Below are positions 1 through 12,268 of a stretch of DNA of 64,000 bases, one piece after another (position 1 is the stretch's first letter; each line of letters starts with the position of its first letter). The notes under the pieces were generated by a model. It saw only the letters and a list, made by a program, of their open reading frames with translations. It was not told the origin of the DNA and made no database searches. The translations under genes and the position numbers were made by a program. Source of the DNA: Rhodobiaceae bacterium (GTDB taxonomy: Bacteria > Pseudomonadota > Alphaproteobacteria > Parvibaculales > Parvibaculaceae); the NCBI GenBank assembly GCA_003330885.1, contig CP030277.1, positions 930,001-994,000 of the forward strand. The letters run 5' to 3'.

Positions 1-199
1 TCTGACAAGCATCAGCCTGACGCTTCTCTACAAGCAGGAAGGTGGCAATACGTCGATCCTGGACACGGTGCCAGTCGATGAGTCCGTACCATTGGTGCCC
101 AATACCGATGGTGATGCGGTTCCTGTGACGCCGGCGCCAACCCCATTGGGGGCTGAGGAGCCAGCATCGCAGGGTCCACTTGTTCCACGCGCCGAGTAA
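1..199 (+). CDS. secG: SecG, preprotein translocase subunit (3' end only)
   Basis: The reading frame entering from the left edge (frame starting at base 2) ends at TAA 197-199. The first residues, LTSISLTLLYKQEGG, match the end of the second membrane helix and the cytoplasmic tail of SecG. The rest is a Pro/Val/Ala-rich tail of the kind seen in alphaproteobacterial SecG. SecG is a small membrane subunit that assists SecYEG protein export. The gene lies just upstream of pyrG, a common alphaproteobacterial order. The start and first helix lie outside the window, so the assignment rests on the tail and on synteny. Confidence 0.75.
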   Translation, partial: LTSISLTLLYKQEGGNTSILDTVPVDESVPLVPNTDGDAVPVTPAPTPLGAEEPASQGPLVPRAE

Positions 200-296
200 T
201 GCTCCCGAAAACCGGGACTTCTTAGCCACTGTCTTAAAGAAACGGTCAGCAGCGTATTTATCCGCTTCGAATCGCTGTGCGTTCCATATAGTTTGA

Positions 297-1934
<1,638 letters not shown>

Positions 1935-1955
1935 TGCCGCTTGAACCTTAGGGGT

Positions 1956-3410
1956 TTAGGCGCGCCAATCCTGCGCAAAAGATGTGGCACTGGGTAACTC
2001 GTAGGCGCGACAGGACTGAGGTAGCCAGACACGTGCTGTTGTTCCGGCACCTTTCTCGCTTTTGAGCTCGAATGTGCCTCCGAGCAGCTCTACCAATTGT
2101 GTTGTGATAGCAAGTCCCAAGCCTGACCCTTCAACATCACCGACAGACATGTCGGGGCCAGCTCGCCAGAAAGGTGATACGGCCTTTTTCAACTCCTCAC
2201 TACCCATCCCAACGCCGTTATCAATTACTTCGAAAAGCAAACGTCCATCGTTGCAGATTGAAGCCTGGAACAAGACGGTGCCACCTTCAGGCGTATATTT
2301 GATGGCATTGGTGAGCAGGTTTACGAAAATCTGGCGAAACCTCTGCTTGTCTGAAGAGACGAACGCAAGCGCAGGTTCACACTCTGATTGGACGAGAATT
2401 TTCTTGCTGTCCGCGCGATGCTCAACCAACGACATGCAGCTTTCTAGAACCTTCGGAACATCGAACGTCGCGAGCGTCACCTTGAGCTGACCTTTTTCAA
2501 CCAGGACCAGATCATGGAGGTCTTCAAGTATTGAGGTTAGATGATTGCCTGCATCGGTAATGTCCTGGACATATTCAAGATATTTGGGATTCCCAATAGG
2601 GCCCATGGTTTCCATTTTCATCGTTTGCGCGAAGCCAACAACTGCATTCAACGGGGTCCGCAATTCGTGACTTAGATGAGCGATGAATGTGTCTTTTGCG
2701 TCGTTGCGCTCTTCGGCAACGTCTGCCTCAAAACCTCTCGCCATCGCTTGCCGCAATGATTCCTGAACCTGCAGATCATGTTTGCGATAAGCAATCACGC
2801 GATTGTAGGTTTTAAACCGAGCAATGAACGTGGCTGCACTAATGCCCGCAGCGCTCAACAACATAAATGTGTAGTGGGTAAGGATTTGCGCGTCATAGGT
2901 CACGGCTTGTTGCAGGACAAGCCAGGCGATAGCGGTGCAGCAGAAAAACATGATGAACCACGGGAGCGACAAAACGAAAAGACCCCATCCGATGAGAATG
3001 AGAGCAAGGTTGGTCGCCTGCATCAGATCGTCGGTCAGATAAATATGTAATGACGCATTTGAAAGAACGACCAGCGCGGCAGCAAAGAGGACGGGATTGG
3101 CAGCAGTCACGGGAACTTGGGATCGGTAACTCAATAGGGTAATGAGACCGAAGAAAAAAGAGGTAGCAATTGCAGCGACGGCAAGCGGAACATTGTGAGG
3201 GGGAGGCACGAAAAAGATGTGCGAAATTCCCAGGAAAAGATAGATCGCCCCAACTATCGCTGCCGTCACGCCAAGCGAGTCGCGTGTGATCTCATCTCGG
3301 TCTGCTTGTGTAGCATCCGTGCATGCATCTGGCGCAACTGTCTCTCGCGCAGAAATGTCTGCGTCTTCAGATGTTGTTGGTCCGTTCACGTCCGCGGGTC
3401 CGATCCTCAT
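1956..3410 (-). CDS. Membrane-bound sensor histidine kinase
   Basis: The protein has 484 residues. A polar N-terminus of about 45 residues is followed by roughly six hydrophobic segments between residues 45 and 200. Next come a HisKA domain with the phosphoacceptor H248 in LSHELRTPLN and an HATPase domain with an N-box (LLTNAIKYTPEGG) and a G-box (GSGLGLAI). It is a PleC/DivJ-like hybrid-free kinase in architecture, but no partner response regulator lies beside it, so the signal and target are unknown. The start is not certain because the ribosome site before ATG 3410 is weak and the N-terminus is low in complexity. Confidence 0.88.
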   Translation of the reverse strand: MRIGPADVNGPTTSEDADISARETVAPDACTDATQADRDEITRDSLGVTAAIVGAIYLFLGISHIFFVPPPHNVPLAVAAIATSFFFGLITLLSYRSQVPVTAANPVLFAAALVVLSNASLHIYLTDDLMQATNLALILIGWGLFVLSLPWFIMFFCCTAIAWLVLQQAVTYDAQILTHYTFMLLSAAGISAATFIARFKTYNRVIAYRKHDLQVQESLRQAMARGFEADVAEERNDAKDTFIAHLSHELRTPLNAVVGFAQTMKMETMGPIGNPKYLEYVQDITDAGNHLTSILEDLHDLVLVEKGQLKVTLATFDVPKVLESCMSLVEHRADSKKILVQSECEPALAFVSSDKQRFRQIFVNLLTNAIKYTPEGGTVLFQASICNDGRLLFEVIDNGVGMGSEELKKAVSPFWRAGPDMSVGDVEGSGLGLAITTQLVELLGGTFELKSEKGAGTTARVWLPQSCRAYELPSATSFAQDWRA

Positions 3411-3518
3411 CGGGCTGCTTCATAGCAACCAGGAACAGACAATTTTGTCAGACAGGGTTTGCTAAAATGCCAACAATCTACGTTAACGGCAGAACTTTAT
3501 TTGTCTCATATGGGCACA

Positions 3519-3980
3519 TCATCCCCGTCCCCGATAGGGCGGAACACCTTGGTCGGGCAGCCAGACATCTTCCGGTGGACGGCCTGTTTGCCAGAATACG
3601 TCAATAGGAATACCGCCGCGCGGATACCAATATCCGCCAATACGCAGCCATTTTGGCGTCAGTTCTTCAGCAAGTCTGCGCCCAATGCCGACGGTACAAT
3701 CTTCGTGAAACGCGCCGTGGTTGCGGAACGACTGCAGGTAGAGCTTAAGTGACTTGGACTCGACCAGGAAATCGCCAGGTACATAGTCGATCACAAGATG
3801 GGCAAAATCTGGCTGACCTGTAACAGGGCAAAGGGAGGTGAATTCTGGGCAGACAAACCGCGCAACATAGTCCGTCCCGGCCTGTGGATTAGGAACACGT
3901 TCCAGGGTCGCAAGGTCCGGGGAGGCGGGCGCGTCGGTCGAGGCGCCAAGCTGTGTCAGGTTTTCGGTATAGTCTGCCAT
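3519..3980 (-). CDS. queF: NADPH-dependent 7-cyano-7-deazaguanine reductase
   Basis: This is a short (153-residue, type I-like) QueF that reduces preQ0 to preQ1 for queuosine synthesis. The catalytic Cys sits in [12 protein letters not shown] and the conserved [20 protein letters not shown] segment binds substrate. It is the last gene of a minus-strand run queC-queE-queD-queF, starting 5 bp after queD stops. A complete preQ1 branch is therefore encoded here apart from GTP cyclohydrolase I. Confidence 0.96.
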   Translation of the reverse strand: MADYTENLTQLGASTDAPASPDLATLERVPNPQAGTDYVARFVCPEFTSLCPVTGQPDFAHLVIDYVPGDFLVESKSLKLYLQSFRNHGAFHEDCTVGIGRRLAEELTPKWLRIGGYWYPRGGIPIDVFWQTGRPPEDVWLPDQGVPPYRGRG

Positions 3981-3985
3981 CGCTA

Positions 3986-4363
3986 TCAGGCCTTTGAGCT
4001 GTTGCCGGGTCCATCATACACGCAGCCTTCGCGGCAACTATCGCGATGGATCTCAATTCGTGAAAGACGGCGGAGATTTGGTGATAGGCGACCCCAAAGC
4101 CAAACACAGATGTTTTCCAGCGTTGGCACGGAGAGACCTTCAATCTCATTGAGGCACCGGTGATCAAGGTCAGCTTTTACTTCATTGAGGACGTCCAACA
4201 GACTGCCGAATTCACGGATGAGCCCTGTTTCTGGGTCCGGCTCGCCTTCCATCCAGACAACGGCGCGGAAGGAGTGTCCATGCAAACGACTGTTCGGGTG
4301 TCCGTCGGGAGCAGACGGCAGAAAGTGCGCAGCCTCAAAACCGAATTCTTTGTAGATACGCAT
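3986..4363 (-). CDS. queD: QueD-type 6-carboxytetrahydropterin synthase
   Basis: A 125-residue member of the 6-pyruvoyltetrahydropterin synthase fold. The zinc ligands are visible as the His of FEAAHFLP and the two His of RLHGHS, and LDHRCLN and the C-terminal [10 protein letters not shown] also match. The position that is the catalytic Cys in E. coli QueD (the CxxxHGH motif) is Asn here (NSRLHGH). Context is strong: the gene lies between queE and queF and overlaps the end of queE by one base. The function is inferred as carboxytetrahydropterin formation; the missing Cys means the mechanism may differ. Confidence 0.88.
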   Translation of the reverse strand: MRIYKEFGFEAAHFLPSAPDGHPNSRLHGHSFRAVVWMEGEPDPETGLIREFGSLLDVLNEVKADLDHRCLNEIEGLSVPTLENICVWLWGRLSPNLRRLSRIEIHRDSCREGCVYDGPGNSSKA

Positions 4364-5010
4364 CAGTCAATCCCGAGATATTTGTGTGTTTGCAGCGACA
4401 GCTGCCAGCGAGGGTGTGCAAGGCAATAGTCTACGGTCGCGCGAACGTTCGTTTGATAGTCGTTATTGTCGAGGGGTTGTAGCAGGAAATTGTCAAAGGC
4501 GAGCCCCTCAAATTGAGGCGGTTGGTTAAGATCCTGAGGAAAAACAAGTTTCAATTCTGACCCGCTCGTCTGCACCAAGGGGGCATCCGCTTTGGGACTC
4601 ACGCAAATCCAGTCGATGCCGTCTGGCGCGGCGAGGGTGCCGTTGGTTTCGACCGCAATCTCGAAGCCATGATCGTGGAATGCACGGATGAGAGGCGTGT
4701 CCAGCTGCAGCAGAGGTTCGCCGCCAGTGCAGACCACATATTTCACTGCATCTCCAAGTGCCGTTGCCGTTTCGCTTGGCCAATGGGATGCAATTTCTGC
4801 AGCGAGCTCCTCGGCAGTAGGAAACCTGCCGCCACCCTGTCCATCAGTGCCGACAAAATCAGTATCGCAAAACGTACAGATAGCTCTTGCGCGGTCTTGC
4901 TCGCGCCCTGACCACAAGTTGCAGCCGGAAAAACGGCAAAAGACAGCCGGACGCCCGGCTTGTTTTCCCTCGCCTTGAAGAGTGAAAAAAATCTCTTTGA
5001 CCGAGTACAT
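4363..5010 (-). CDS. queE: 7-carboxy-7-deazaguanine synthase (radical SAM)
   Basis: QueE rearranges carboxytetrahydropterin to 7-carboxy-7-deazaguanine using SAM and a 4Fe-4S cluster. The protein starts MYSVKEIFFTLQGEG and has the cluster cysteines as C...GCNLW followed, after an insertion, by CTFCD. The insertion between the first Cys and the CxxC is typical of one QueE clade. It contains TGGEPLLQ (the GGE motif). ATG 5010 is preferred over an in-frame start 39 bp upstream because it begins exactly at the conserved MYSVKEIF and lies just after the queC stop. Confidence 0.95.
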   Translation of the reverse strand: MYSVKEIFFTLQGEGKQAGRPAVFCRFSGCNLWSGREQDRARAICTFCDTDFVGTDGQGGGRFPTAEELAAEIASHWPSETATALGDAVKYVVCTGGEPLLQLDTPLIRAFHDHGFEIAVETNGTLAAPDGIDWICVSPKADAPLVQTSGSELKLVFPQDLNQPPQFEGLAFDNFLLQPLDNNDYQTNVRATVDYCLAHPRWQLSLQTHKYLGID

Positions 5011-5015
5011 GACGT

Positions 5016-5735
5016 CTAGTCCGCCGTTCCAGAAACACGCTGGGCCCACTTGCTGAAGCCCGTTGCTCGCAACTCACAAGCTGGGCAGTCATCGCATCCA
5101 TAGCCCCAAGAATGGCGGTGGGTGCGATCGCCTTTGTAGCAGGTGTGGGTTTCCTCAATGATCAGGTCGACCAAGGGCTGTCCGCCCAACTCGTCAGCCA
5201 TTGTCCAGGTTGCCTGTTTGTCGATCCACATCAGCGGCGTCTGCAGCGTGAACGGGCGGTCCATGCCCAAACTGATTGCATGAGTGAGTGCCTTCAGTGT
5301 TTCGTCGCGACAATCCGGATAGCCAGAAAAGTCTGTCTCGCACATGCCACCGACAAGGTGGGAAGCGCCGCGTCGATACCCGACGGCAGCCGCGTAGGTC
5401 AGAAAGAGCAGGTTTCGTCCCGGCACAAAGCTTGTGGGCAGGCCATTCTCCCCCATGACGATCTCCTGATCGCGGGTGAGGGCAGTCTCACTGATTTCGC
5501 CTAGCGCGTTGAGATGAAGAAGATGATCGGTACCAAGCCGTTCACCCCATTGCGGGAAATCATCAGTTAGCTTGGTCCTGATCCTTTCTCGGCAATCCAG
5601 CTCGACCTTGTGGGATTGACCATAGTCAAAGCCGATGGTTTCGACGGACCCATAGCGCTCCAACGCCCAGGCGAGGCAAACCGTCGAGTCTTGCCCGCCC
5701 GAAAAAAGGACCATCGCTGTGTCTGTGCTCTTCAT
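5016..5735 (-). CDS. queC: 7-cyano-7-deazaguanine synthase
   Basis: QueC converts 7-carboxy-7-deazaguanine to preQ0 with ATP and ammonia. The PP-loop SGGQDSTVC is near the N-terminus, and the zinc site is seen as CYKG followed by CDDCPAC near the C-terminus. From ATG 5735 the protein has 239 residues; a GTG at 5762 in the same frame would add nine residues. It is the first gene of the minus-strand preQ1 run. No preQ1 riboswitch could be recognised in the 5763-6001 gap before the divergent DoxX-like gene. Confidence 0.95.
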   Translation of the reverse strand: MKSTDTAMVLFSGGQDSTVCLAWALERYGSVETIGFDYGQSHKVELDCRERIRTKLTDDFPQWGERLGTDHLLHLNALGEISETALTRDQEIVMGENGLPTSFVPGRNLLFLTYAAAVGYRRGASHLVGGMCETDFSGYPDCRDETLKALTHAISLGMDRPFTLQTPLMWIDKQATWTMADELGGQPLVDLIIEETHTCYKGDRTHRHSWGYGCDDCPACELRATGFSKWAQRVSGTAD

Positions 5736-6001
5736 GGGCGTGTTGAAACCTGTCGGGCGCACAAGGTCAATAGGCGGACGTCAAAAAAGGCCTAAAGCGC
5801 AGAAAACAGCGTCTTTTGGAGGACAATCAGCGGGTGGGTTCTGACTTTATCTGCAAGGCGCAGACGTCCTCACACAGAAGTGTTGGATGCGCGTTTGCGC
5901 GCCAGAAAGGATCATTGGTATCCCTCAGCCAAACAGATGACGACACGGGCTCGCTGGAACCACTGGCTCGATCGAAGTCCAACAAGAAGAAAGAATAGAC
6001 A

Positions 6002-6424
6002 ATGCTGAAACCTCTTTCACTGCTGTTACTCCGAACCGGAACCGGTCTCCTGCTGGCAATTTGGGGACTCATTAAAATTGCTGCGCCCCAGGCATCTATC
6101 GGCGTATCTGAAACCTATTATGGGGGGGTGCTGAGCCTGAATGCCCTTCAACTGCCTCTAGGCGCGTTGCAGGTGCTGCTCGGCCTTTCAATCGTATTGG
6201 GCCTGTTCCGCAAGTTTACCTATCCAATCCAGTCCGTTGTTTTGGGCCTCGGTCTGCTCGCGATCTGGAAATACATTGTTGATCCACTGGGCCTCTACCT
6301 GTTGTCGGAAGAAACCCGGGAAGTCCTCTTTTTCCCATCACTCACGGTGTTCGCCGCAACACTCGTACTCCTCGCATTCCGTGACGAGGACGCGCTGAGC
6401 CTGGACGCGAAGTTGGGCAGATAG
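6002..6424 (+). CDS. DoxX-like small membrane protein
   Basis: A 140-residue protein with about four hydrophobic helices (residues 5-25, 45-65, 75-95 and 105-125) and short polar loops. The pattern LLRTGTGLLLAIWGLIKI resembles the DoxX/DoxD/SURF4-like membrane family. Its substrate is unknown. It is preceded by a purine-rich AAGAAAGAA ribosome site. It stands alone between queC (divergent) and eno. Confidence 0.7.
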   Translation: MLKPLSLLLLRTGTGLLLAIWGLIKIAAPQASIGVSETYYGGVLSLNALQLPLGALQVLLGLSIVLGLFRKFTYPIQSVVLGLGLLAIWKYIVDPLGLYLLSEETREVLFFPSLTVFAATLVLLAFRDEDALSLDAKLGR

Positions 6425-6428
6425 ATAA

Positions 6429-7862
<1,434 letters not shown>

Positions 7863-7865
7863 TCC

Positions 7866-8642
7866 ATGACCAGCGATGCGCAGTACCAGCGAGACAATAA
7901 TCTCGCGACGCGCATCGCGTTTCATGAGAACTACACCGCACCTTATGTGGACTTTTCGCATTGGGTTCTCGACAAACTGCCCCTGTCTGAGGGGCGGCGA
8001 GTTCTTGAGATTGGCTGTGGCAATGGGGAGTTTTGGGCCAGGAATGCGGAGCGGCTTCCAAAAGACCTGAAACTGGTCCTGACTGACAGTTCGGCTGGGA
8101 TGGTGGAGGCGGCCGAAAAACGCCTCTCTGATGCAGGCCTGTCTGCGACCTACCAGGTTGTGTCAGCAGAAGACCTTCGGGCTGACGGAGAAGGCTTCGA
8201 TCTCATCCTGGCAAAACACATGCTGTATCACGTGACCGACAGACCCAAGGCGCTGGCAGCGTCGAGGGCCTTGCTCAATCCCGGTGGTTGTTTTTGTGCG
8301 ACGACCAATAGCAGCGCATACATGCAGCAGTTGCAGGCACTCCTCACAGATGAAGGCCTCGAATGGTATTCGAACTTCACCGACGAGTTCACACTTGAAA
8401 ATGGTGCCGAACAATTGGGCAGGCACTTCGACAAGGTTGAGCTGGAAGTGCTCGCCGGACAATTGGTTGTGCCAAATGCGAATGCCGTAATCGAATACGT
8501 TAAATCTACCGCGTCTCTGTTTCCTGAGCCTGGTAGCGTGCTTGCGGCGTGCGAGACGATAGGGCCAAAAGTACGGGCAGTGATTGATCGTGACGGCGCA
8601 TTCACCATCAGCAAGCAAGCGGGGCTTTTTCTGTGTCAGTAA
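7866..8642 (+). CDS. Class I SAM-dependent methyltransferase
   Basis: A 258-residue soluble protein with the Rossmann methyltransferase motif I (VLEIGCGNGEFW, residues 43-54), the acidic motif II region (LVLTDSSAGMVE) and a motif IV-like LILAKHMLYHV. It belongs to the broad Methyltransf_11/25 group; the substrate cannot be inferred. It starts 4 bp after eno and its last ten bases overlap the next gene, so eno, this gene and the flavoprotein probably form one transcript. Confidence 0.85.
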   Translation: MTSDAQYQRDNNLATRIAFHENYTAPYVDFSHWVLDKLPLSEGRRVLEIGCGNGEFWARNAERLPKDLKLVLTDSSAGMVEAAEKRLSDAGLSATYQVVSAEDLRADGEGFDLILAKHMLYHVTDRPKALAASRALLNPGGCFCATTNSSAYMQQLQALLTDEGLEWYSNFTDEFTLENGAEQLGRHFDKVELEVLAGQLVVPNANAVIEYVKSTASLFPEPGSVLAACETIGPKVRAVIDRDGAFTISKQAGLFLCQ

Positions 8643-9841
8643 CAGTTGCCATCATTGGTGGTGGGCCAGCCGGGTTGATGGCTGCCGAAGCTCTCACGCG
8701 TCGCGGTATTGCTGTGGACCTGTTCGACGCTATGCCTTCGCTAGGGAGGAAGTTTTTGATGGCTGGGAAGAGTGGTCTCAACCTCACCCATTCCGAGCCC
8801 GTTGATACACTGCTCTCACATTTTGGAGACGCGCGCCCAAGCCTCGACAATGCTATTGAACATTTTCCGCCGAATGCTGTTCGCGAATGGGCGTTGGGAC
8901 TGGGCACCAAAACCTTTGTTGGAACATCGGGGCACGTTTTCCCGAAAAGCATGAAAGCGGCGCCTCTGTTGCGTGCCTGGATACGCGAGCTGAAGACGCG
9001 TGGCATGATCGTCCATGTCCGACACAAATGGCGAGGCTGGGACGACGCGGGTATCTTGATGTTTGAAACGCCGGAAGGTCAAAAGACCATCAAAGCGGAT
9101 GCAACCATTTTGGCGCTCGGCGGGGCAAGTTGGCCACAACTCGGTTCTGATGCGAGCTGGGTGCCTTTCGTGAAGCAGGCAGGTATTGAGGTTCAGCCCT
9201 TCGAGCCCGCCAATTGTGGTTTTAATGTCGCCTGGTCAGATCACTTCAAAGAGCATTTCGCTGGTGAACCCGTAAAGGCGGTCGCGCTCACCACCGACGA
9301 TGTGCGTCTGAATGGCGAATGTGTTGTCACTGAGTACGGCCTTGAGGGAAGTGGTGTCTATCAACATGCGCGCGCCCTGCGCGAAGCCATCGAAGAAAAA
9401 GGCGAAGCTGTCCTTCGTCTTGATCTCATGCCGGACGTATCGCTTGATAAAGTTATAACGCGCCTGTCCAAGCCGCGAGGATCGAAGAGCTTCTCAACTC
9501 ATCTGAAAAAAACGGTCTTCCTATCAGGTGTCAAAGCCAATCTGATCCGAGAATGTGCACCCGATAGACTGGATGATGTGGAGAGACTTGCGGGGGCGAT
9601 CAAAAGCTTGCCCATCAAACTGACCAGCGCCCGGCCGATTGAGGAGGCAATTTCCTCATCTGGTGGTATCGCTTTTGAGGCGCTGGATGAGGGGTTTATG
9701 CTGACTTCCAAACCAGGAACATTCTGCACTGGTGAGATGCTGAACTGGGAAGCGCCAACGGGTGGCTATCTGTTGAATGCCTGCATGGCTCTTGGTCGTT
9801 CATGTGGAGTCGCAGCAGCCAGCTATTTGAAGTCCCGATAA
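8633..9841 (+). CDS. NAD(P)/FAD-dependent oxidoreductase of the HI0933/TIGR03862 type
   Basis: This 402-residue flavoprotein begins with a dinucleotide-binding fold (VAIIGGGPAGLMAAEAL) followed by GRKFLMAGKSGLNLTHSE, the hallmark of the HI0933-like (BaiN-related) flavoproteins. The C-terminal segment TGEMLNWEAPTGGYLLNAC contacts FAD in relatives. The reaction is not established for most members. It starts at GTG 8633 inside the methyltransferase gene (10-bp overlap) and is followed 9 bp later by arfB. Confidence 0.85.
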   Translation: MSVTVAIIGGGPAGLMAAEALTRRGIAVDLFDAMPSLGRKFLMAGKSGLNLTHSEPVDTLLSHFGDARPSLDNAIEHFPPNAVREWALGLGTKTFVGTSGHVFPKSMKAAPLLRAWIRELKTRGMIVHVRHKWRGWDDAGILMFETPEGQKTIKADATILALGGASWPQLGSDASWVPFVKQAGIEVQPFEPANCGFNVAWSDHFKEHFAGEPVKAVALTTDDVRLNGECVVTEYGLEGSGVYQHARALREAIEEKGEAVLRLDLMPDVSLDKVITRLSKPRGSKSFSTHLKKTVFLSGVKANLIRECAPDRLDDVERLAGAIKSLPIKLTSARPIEEAISSSGGIAFEALDEGFMLTSKPGTFCTGEMLNWEAPTGGYLLNACMALGRSCGVAAASYLKSR

Positions 9842-9850
9842 AGGTGTGTG

Positions 9851-10276
9851 ATGGCCAAGATACGCATCAACGACAGGATCGAGATAGACGAAGCTGAACT
9901 GGAAGAGACCTTCATTCAGGCTGGTGGACCTGGTGGCCAGAACGTCAACAAACTCGCGACAGCTGTGCAACTTCGGTTTGACGTTGCCGGAACAAAGTCT
10001 ATGACGCCCGCTATCAAACGACGATTGGCAATACACGCGGGTCGACGGTTGTCGGCCAGCGGAAAATTGACCATCACAGCGCGTGAACACCGGTCGCAAC
10101 AATTGAATAGAGAAGCTGCCCGCACGCGGTTGTTCAACCTTTTGCGGCAGGCATCAAAACCAGAGAAGTACCGCGTGAAAACCAAGCCAACACAGGCATC
10201 CAAGCGCAAGCGTCTCAATTCCAAGACCAAGCTTGGTGACAAAAAGAAACTCCGCGGTAAGCCATCTCTGGACTAG
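9851..10276 (+). CDS. arfB: Peptidyl-tRNA hydrolase ArfB (ribosome rescue)
   Basis: ArfB/YaeJ releases peptides from ribosomes stalled on mRNAs lacking a stop codon. The 141-residue protein has the release-factor GGQ motif in QAGGPGGQNVNK near residue 30. Its long Lys/Arg-rich C-terminal tail (residues 105-138) enters the empty mRNA channel in known ArfB. It lacks the stop-codon-reading domains of RF1/RF2. ATG 9851 is chosen over GTG 9848 because AAGGTG lies at good spacing. Confidence 0.94.
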   Translation: MAKIRINDRIEIDEAELEETFIQAGGPGGQNVNKLATAVQLRFDVAGTKSMTPAIKRRLAIHAGRRLSASGKLTITAREHRSQQLNREAARTRLFNLLRQASKPEKYRVKTKPTQASKRKRLNSKTKLGDKKKLRGKPSLD

Positions 10277-10317
10277 CCCAAATCGGCCAGCATTGAAATT
10301 CCGGCAAGTCGGTGCTC

Positions 10318-10911
10318 TTAGGCTGTTGATGCTTCGCTTATAGACGAAGGGAGCAATGGTTTTTCCGCTGGCACACCGCATCCGATATCGGCATGTTCCA
10401 TTCGCCGCCAGTTCACGACAAGTGCCGTGTCAGTATTGTTCTCGACAACACTCGTGGTGCTGTGATGCGAATGAAAACTGAAAAAGAGTTTCGCCTCAGC
10501 ATCCGCTGTTTTCCGCATAGGAAGGGTAATCGTCTCCAACACTGCGCGGCTACCACTCTCGAATTCACTCTCATAAACCAGGTAGCAGCCACACGGGTGG
10601 GCCATCATGATTTGGTGGCCGTCAACTGAGCTGGGCCGTTGATCTGTATGGAGGAGGTCTAGGAAGTTTGTGCCGGTCGGATTGAAACCTAACCGTTCGA
10701 CTATTGCGTCGCCTGCAATGCGATAGGTGACTTGGTCCGGAGCGACCCATTCAAGCAACGTCACATGTGCCATTATTTTGGCAAGCCGACGCATTGGAAG
10801 GGCGTCTTGGCTTGCAGGCGCAGCACCCACTTGTGCAGCCCGATAACACGACAAAAAGTGAGAGAATCCCTCATTGTCGTGTGCCTCTGCGGTCAGTTCG
10901 TCGAACGTCAT
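10318..10911 (-). CDS. PAS-domain protein (PAS_5-like), paralogue 1
   Basis: A 197-residue protein with an N-terminal MTFDEL segment, an LPMR strand and a single PAS-like core (TYRIAGDAIVERLGFNPTGTNFLDL) followed by HPCGCYLVYE and a LPMRK-containing strand. It has no output domain. This layout matches the PAS_5 (DUF1457-type) family of alphaproteobacteria. It is the last of three tandem paralogues on the minus strand. The start at 10911 follows AGGTGG; an upstream in-frame start lacks family similarity. Confidence 0.72.
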   Translation of the reverse strand: MTFDELTAEAHDNEGFSHFLSCYRAAQVGAAPASQDALPMRRLAKIMAHVTLLEWVAPDQVTYRIAGDAIVERLGFNPTGTNFLDLLHTDQRPSSVDGHQIMMAHPCGCYLVYESEFESGSRAVLETITLPMRKTADAEAKLFFSFHSHHSTTSVVENNTDTALVVNWRRMEHADIGCGVPAEKPLLPSSISEASTA

Positions 10912-11000
10912 GTCACCACCTGCTTTTCCCGACGCGAAGTCCAGGGCGCCAAACAGACTTACATTTTTGCTTTTACAAATGATGAAGGCGAGGACGGTCC

Positions 11001-11591
11001 TCAAACAGCAGGCTCATGGATTGGCTTGTTTACAGCGTCCGGCAATTCGGGATGACCAAAACCAATATCGATAAGCTCCGTTAGAATCTCTGACAAACCA
11101 AGAGCCGTGGGCTCTCCGACCTCGGTAAAGCCCGTGGCTTCATGGTGGAGGTGGTAGGAGAGAAAGAAGAACGTGCCGGTAAGTGCATCTTTCCGTAGTG
11201 GAAAAGTAATGCTCTCGCTTTTCGCCCGACGGCCCGATTGGAACACACTCTCATATACGACATAGGATCCACATGGGTGGTTGATGATGACGTTGTGTAG
11301 TGCAACGGCTTCATCTCGTTTTTCCTGTGCGATGAGGTCTAACGTGTTGCAACCAGCAGGGTTAAATCCCAATCGGTCGGTGATGTTTTCGCCCGCAATC
11401 CGAAATATGATGGTGTCGTTGTCGACATGCTCCGTCATGGTAATATTTGCGAGCATGGGCGCGAGGGATCGCATGGGCAGAAGATCCCGTCGGCCGATGG
11501 AGCAATCCGTTTGCGACGCACGATAGGCAGAGACAAATGCGCCAACTTTGTCGGGAGCCGTAGATAAGGAGATGAGCTCGTCGAAGGTCAT
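11001..11591 (-). CDS. PAS-domain protein (PAS_5-like), paralogue 2
   Basis: 196 residues with the same architecture as its neighbours: MTFDELISL, LPMRSLAPMLANITM, then the PAS core FRIAGENITDRLGFNPAGCN and HPCGSYVVYES. The three copies share the LGFNP-G motif and the LPMR/LRK strands, so they arose by tandem duplication and then diverged. A single PAS domain without an effector suggests a sensor or adaptor acting on a partner protein, but neither partner nor ligand is visible. Confidence 0.72.
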   Translation of the reverse strand: MTFDELISLSTAPDKVGAFVSAYRASQTDCSIGRRDLLPMRSLAPMLANITMTEHVDNDTIIFRIAGENITDRLGFNPAGCNTLDLIAQEKRDEAVALHNVIINHPCGSYVVYESVFQSGRRAKSESITFPLRKDALTGTFFFLSYHLHHEATGFTEVGEPTALGLSEILTELIDIGFGHPELPDAVNKPIHEPAV

Positions 11592-11673
11592 GGCGTAGAC
11601 CGTTGGCTGGTGCTTTTATCACCAAGCGGTTGGAAGCCATTCCCGTGACTCATCAAACTTTCAATCCGAATGT

Positions 11674-12264
11674 TCAGGCTTCCCTCCGTCCTTGAGATTG
11701 TTCTGCGCCAGAGGGTGCGTTGGGAACACCAAATCCGATATCGACAAAATCCGCGATGATCCATCGGACACCGAGAGCGGTTCGCGCACCTAGGGCACCT
11801 ATGTCGGTCGCTTTGTGGTGTACGTGATAGCCGAAAATGAATGCGACCCCGCCACCGGGAGTTTTGCGCATTGGAAGCATTAGGCTTTCGCTTATCATAC
11901 GACGCCCAGATTCATACTGATTTTCATAAACTGAATAATGCCCACACCGCTCATCCAGCCCGGTTTTGTTGGTGAGTGCGGTTTCGGCGCGCACGGAGGG
12001 CGCGATCAGGTCAAGAAAGTTCTGGCCGGTAGGGTTGAAACCAAGGCGCGCAACGATCGCCTCGCCGGCAATCCGATAGATGATTGTGTCATCGTCTACA
12101 CGTTCCATAAGCGTGACGTTAGGCAGAAGAGCAGCCATTGTTCGCATTGGCAGCTGATCTTGAGCTGCGACGTCACTGCCGGTCTGCGCCTGCTGATAGG
12201 CATTGAAGACGCTTTGCAATGTCTCTGGCGCCAGCGATTGCGCAACTACTTCATCAAACGTCAT
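11674..12264 (-). CDS. PAS-domain protein (PAS_5-like), paralogue 3
   Basis: 196 residues from ATG 12264 (a GTG at 12270 would add two). It contains MTFDEVVAQ, LPMRTMAALLPNVTLMERV and YRIAGEAIVARLGFNPTGQN, closely parallel to the two downstream copies. His-rich FGYHVHHKA near the C-terminus corresponds to FSFHSHH and LSYHLHH in the other copies. It is the first gene of the tandem set, and the palindrome at 12269-12307 lies directly before its start, so it may be regulated there. Confidence 0.72.
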   Translation of the reverse strand: MTFDEVVAQSLAPETLQSVFNAYQQAQTGSDVAAQDQLPMRTMAALLPNVTLMERVDDDTIIYRIAGEAIVARLGFNPTGQNFLDLIAPSVRAETALTNKTGLDERCGHYSVYENQYESGRRMISESLMLPMRKTPGGGVAFIFGYHVHHKATDIGALGARTALGVRWIIADFVDIGFGVPNAPSGAEQSQGRREA

Positions 12265-12268
12265 ACCC

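Noticed and set aside
5763-6001. preQ1 riboswitch before queC
   Set aside because: No preQ1-I or preQ1-II consensus hairpin/pseudoknot pattern could be recognised in the 239-bp gap.
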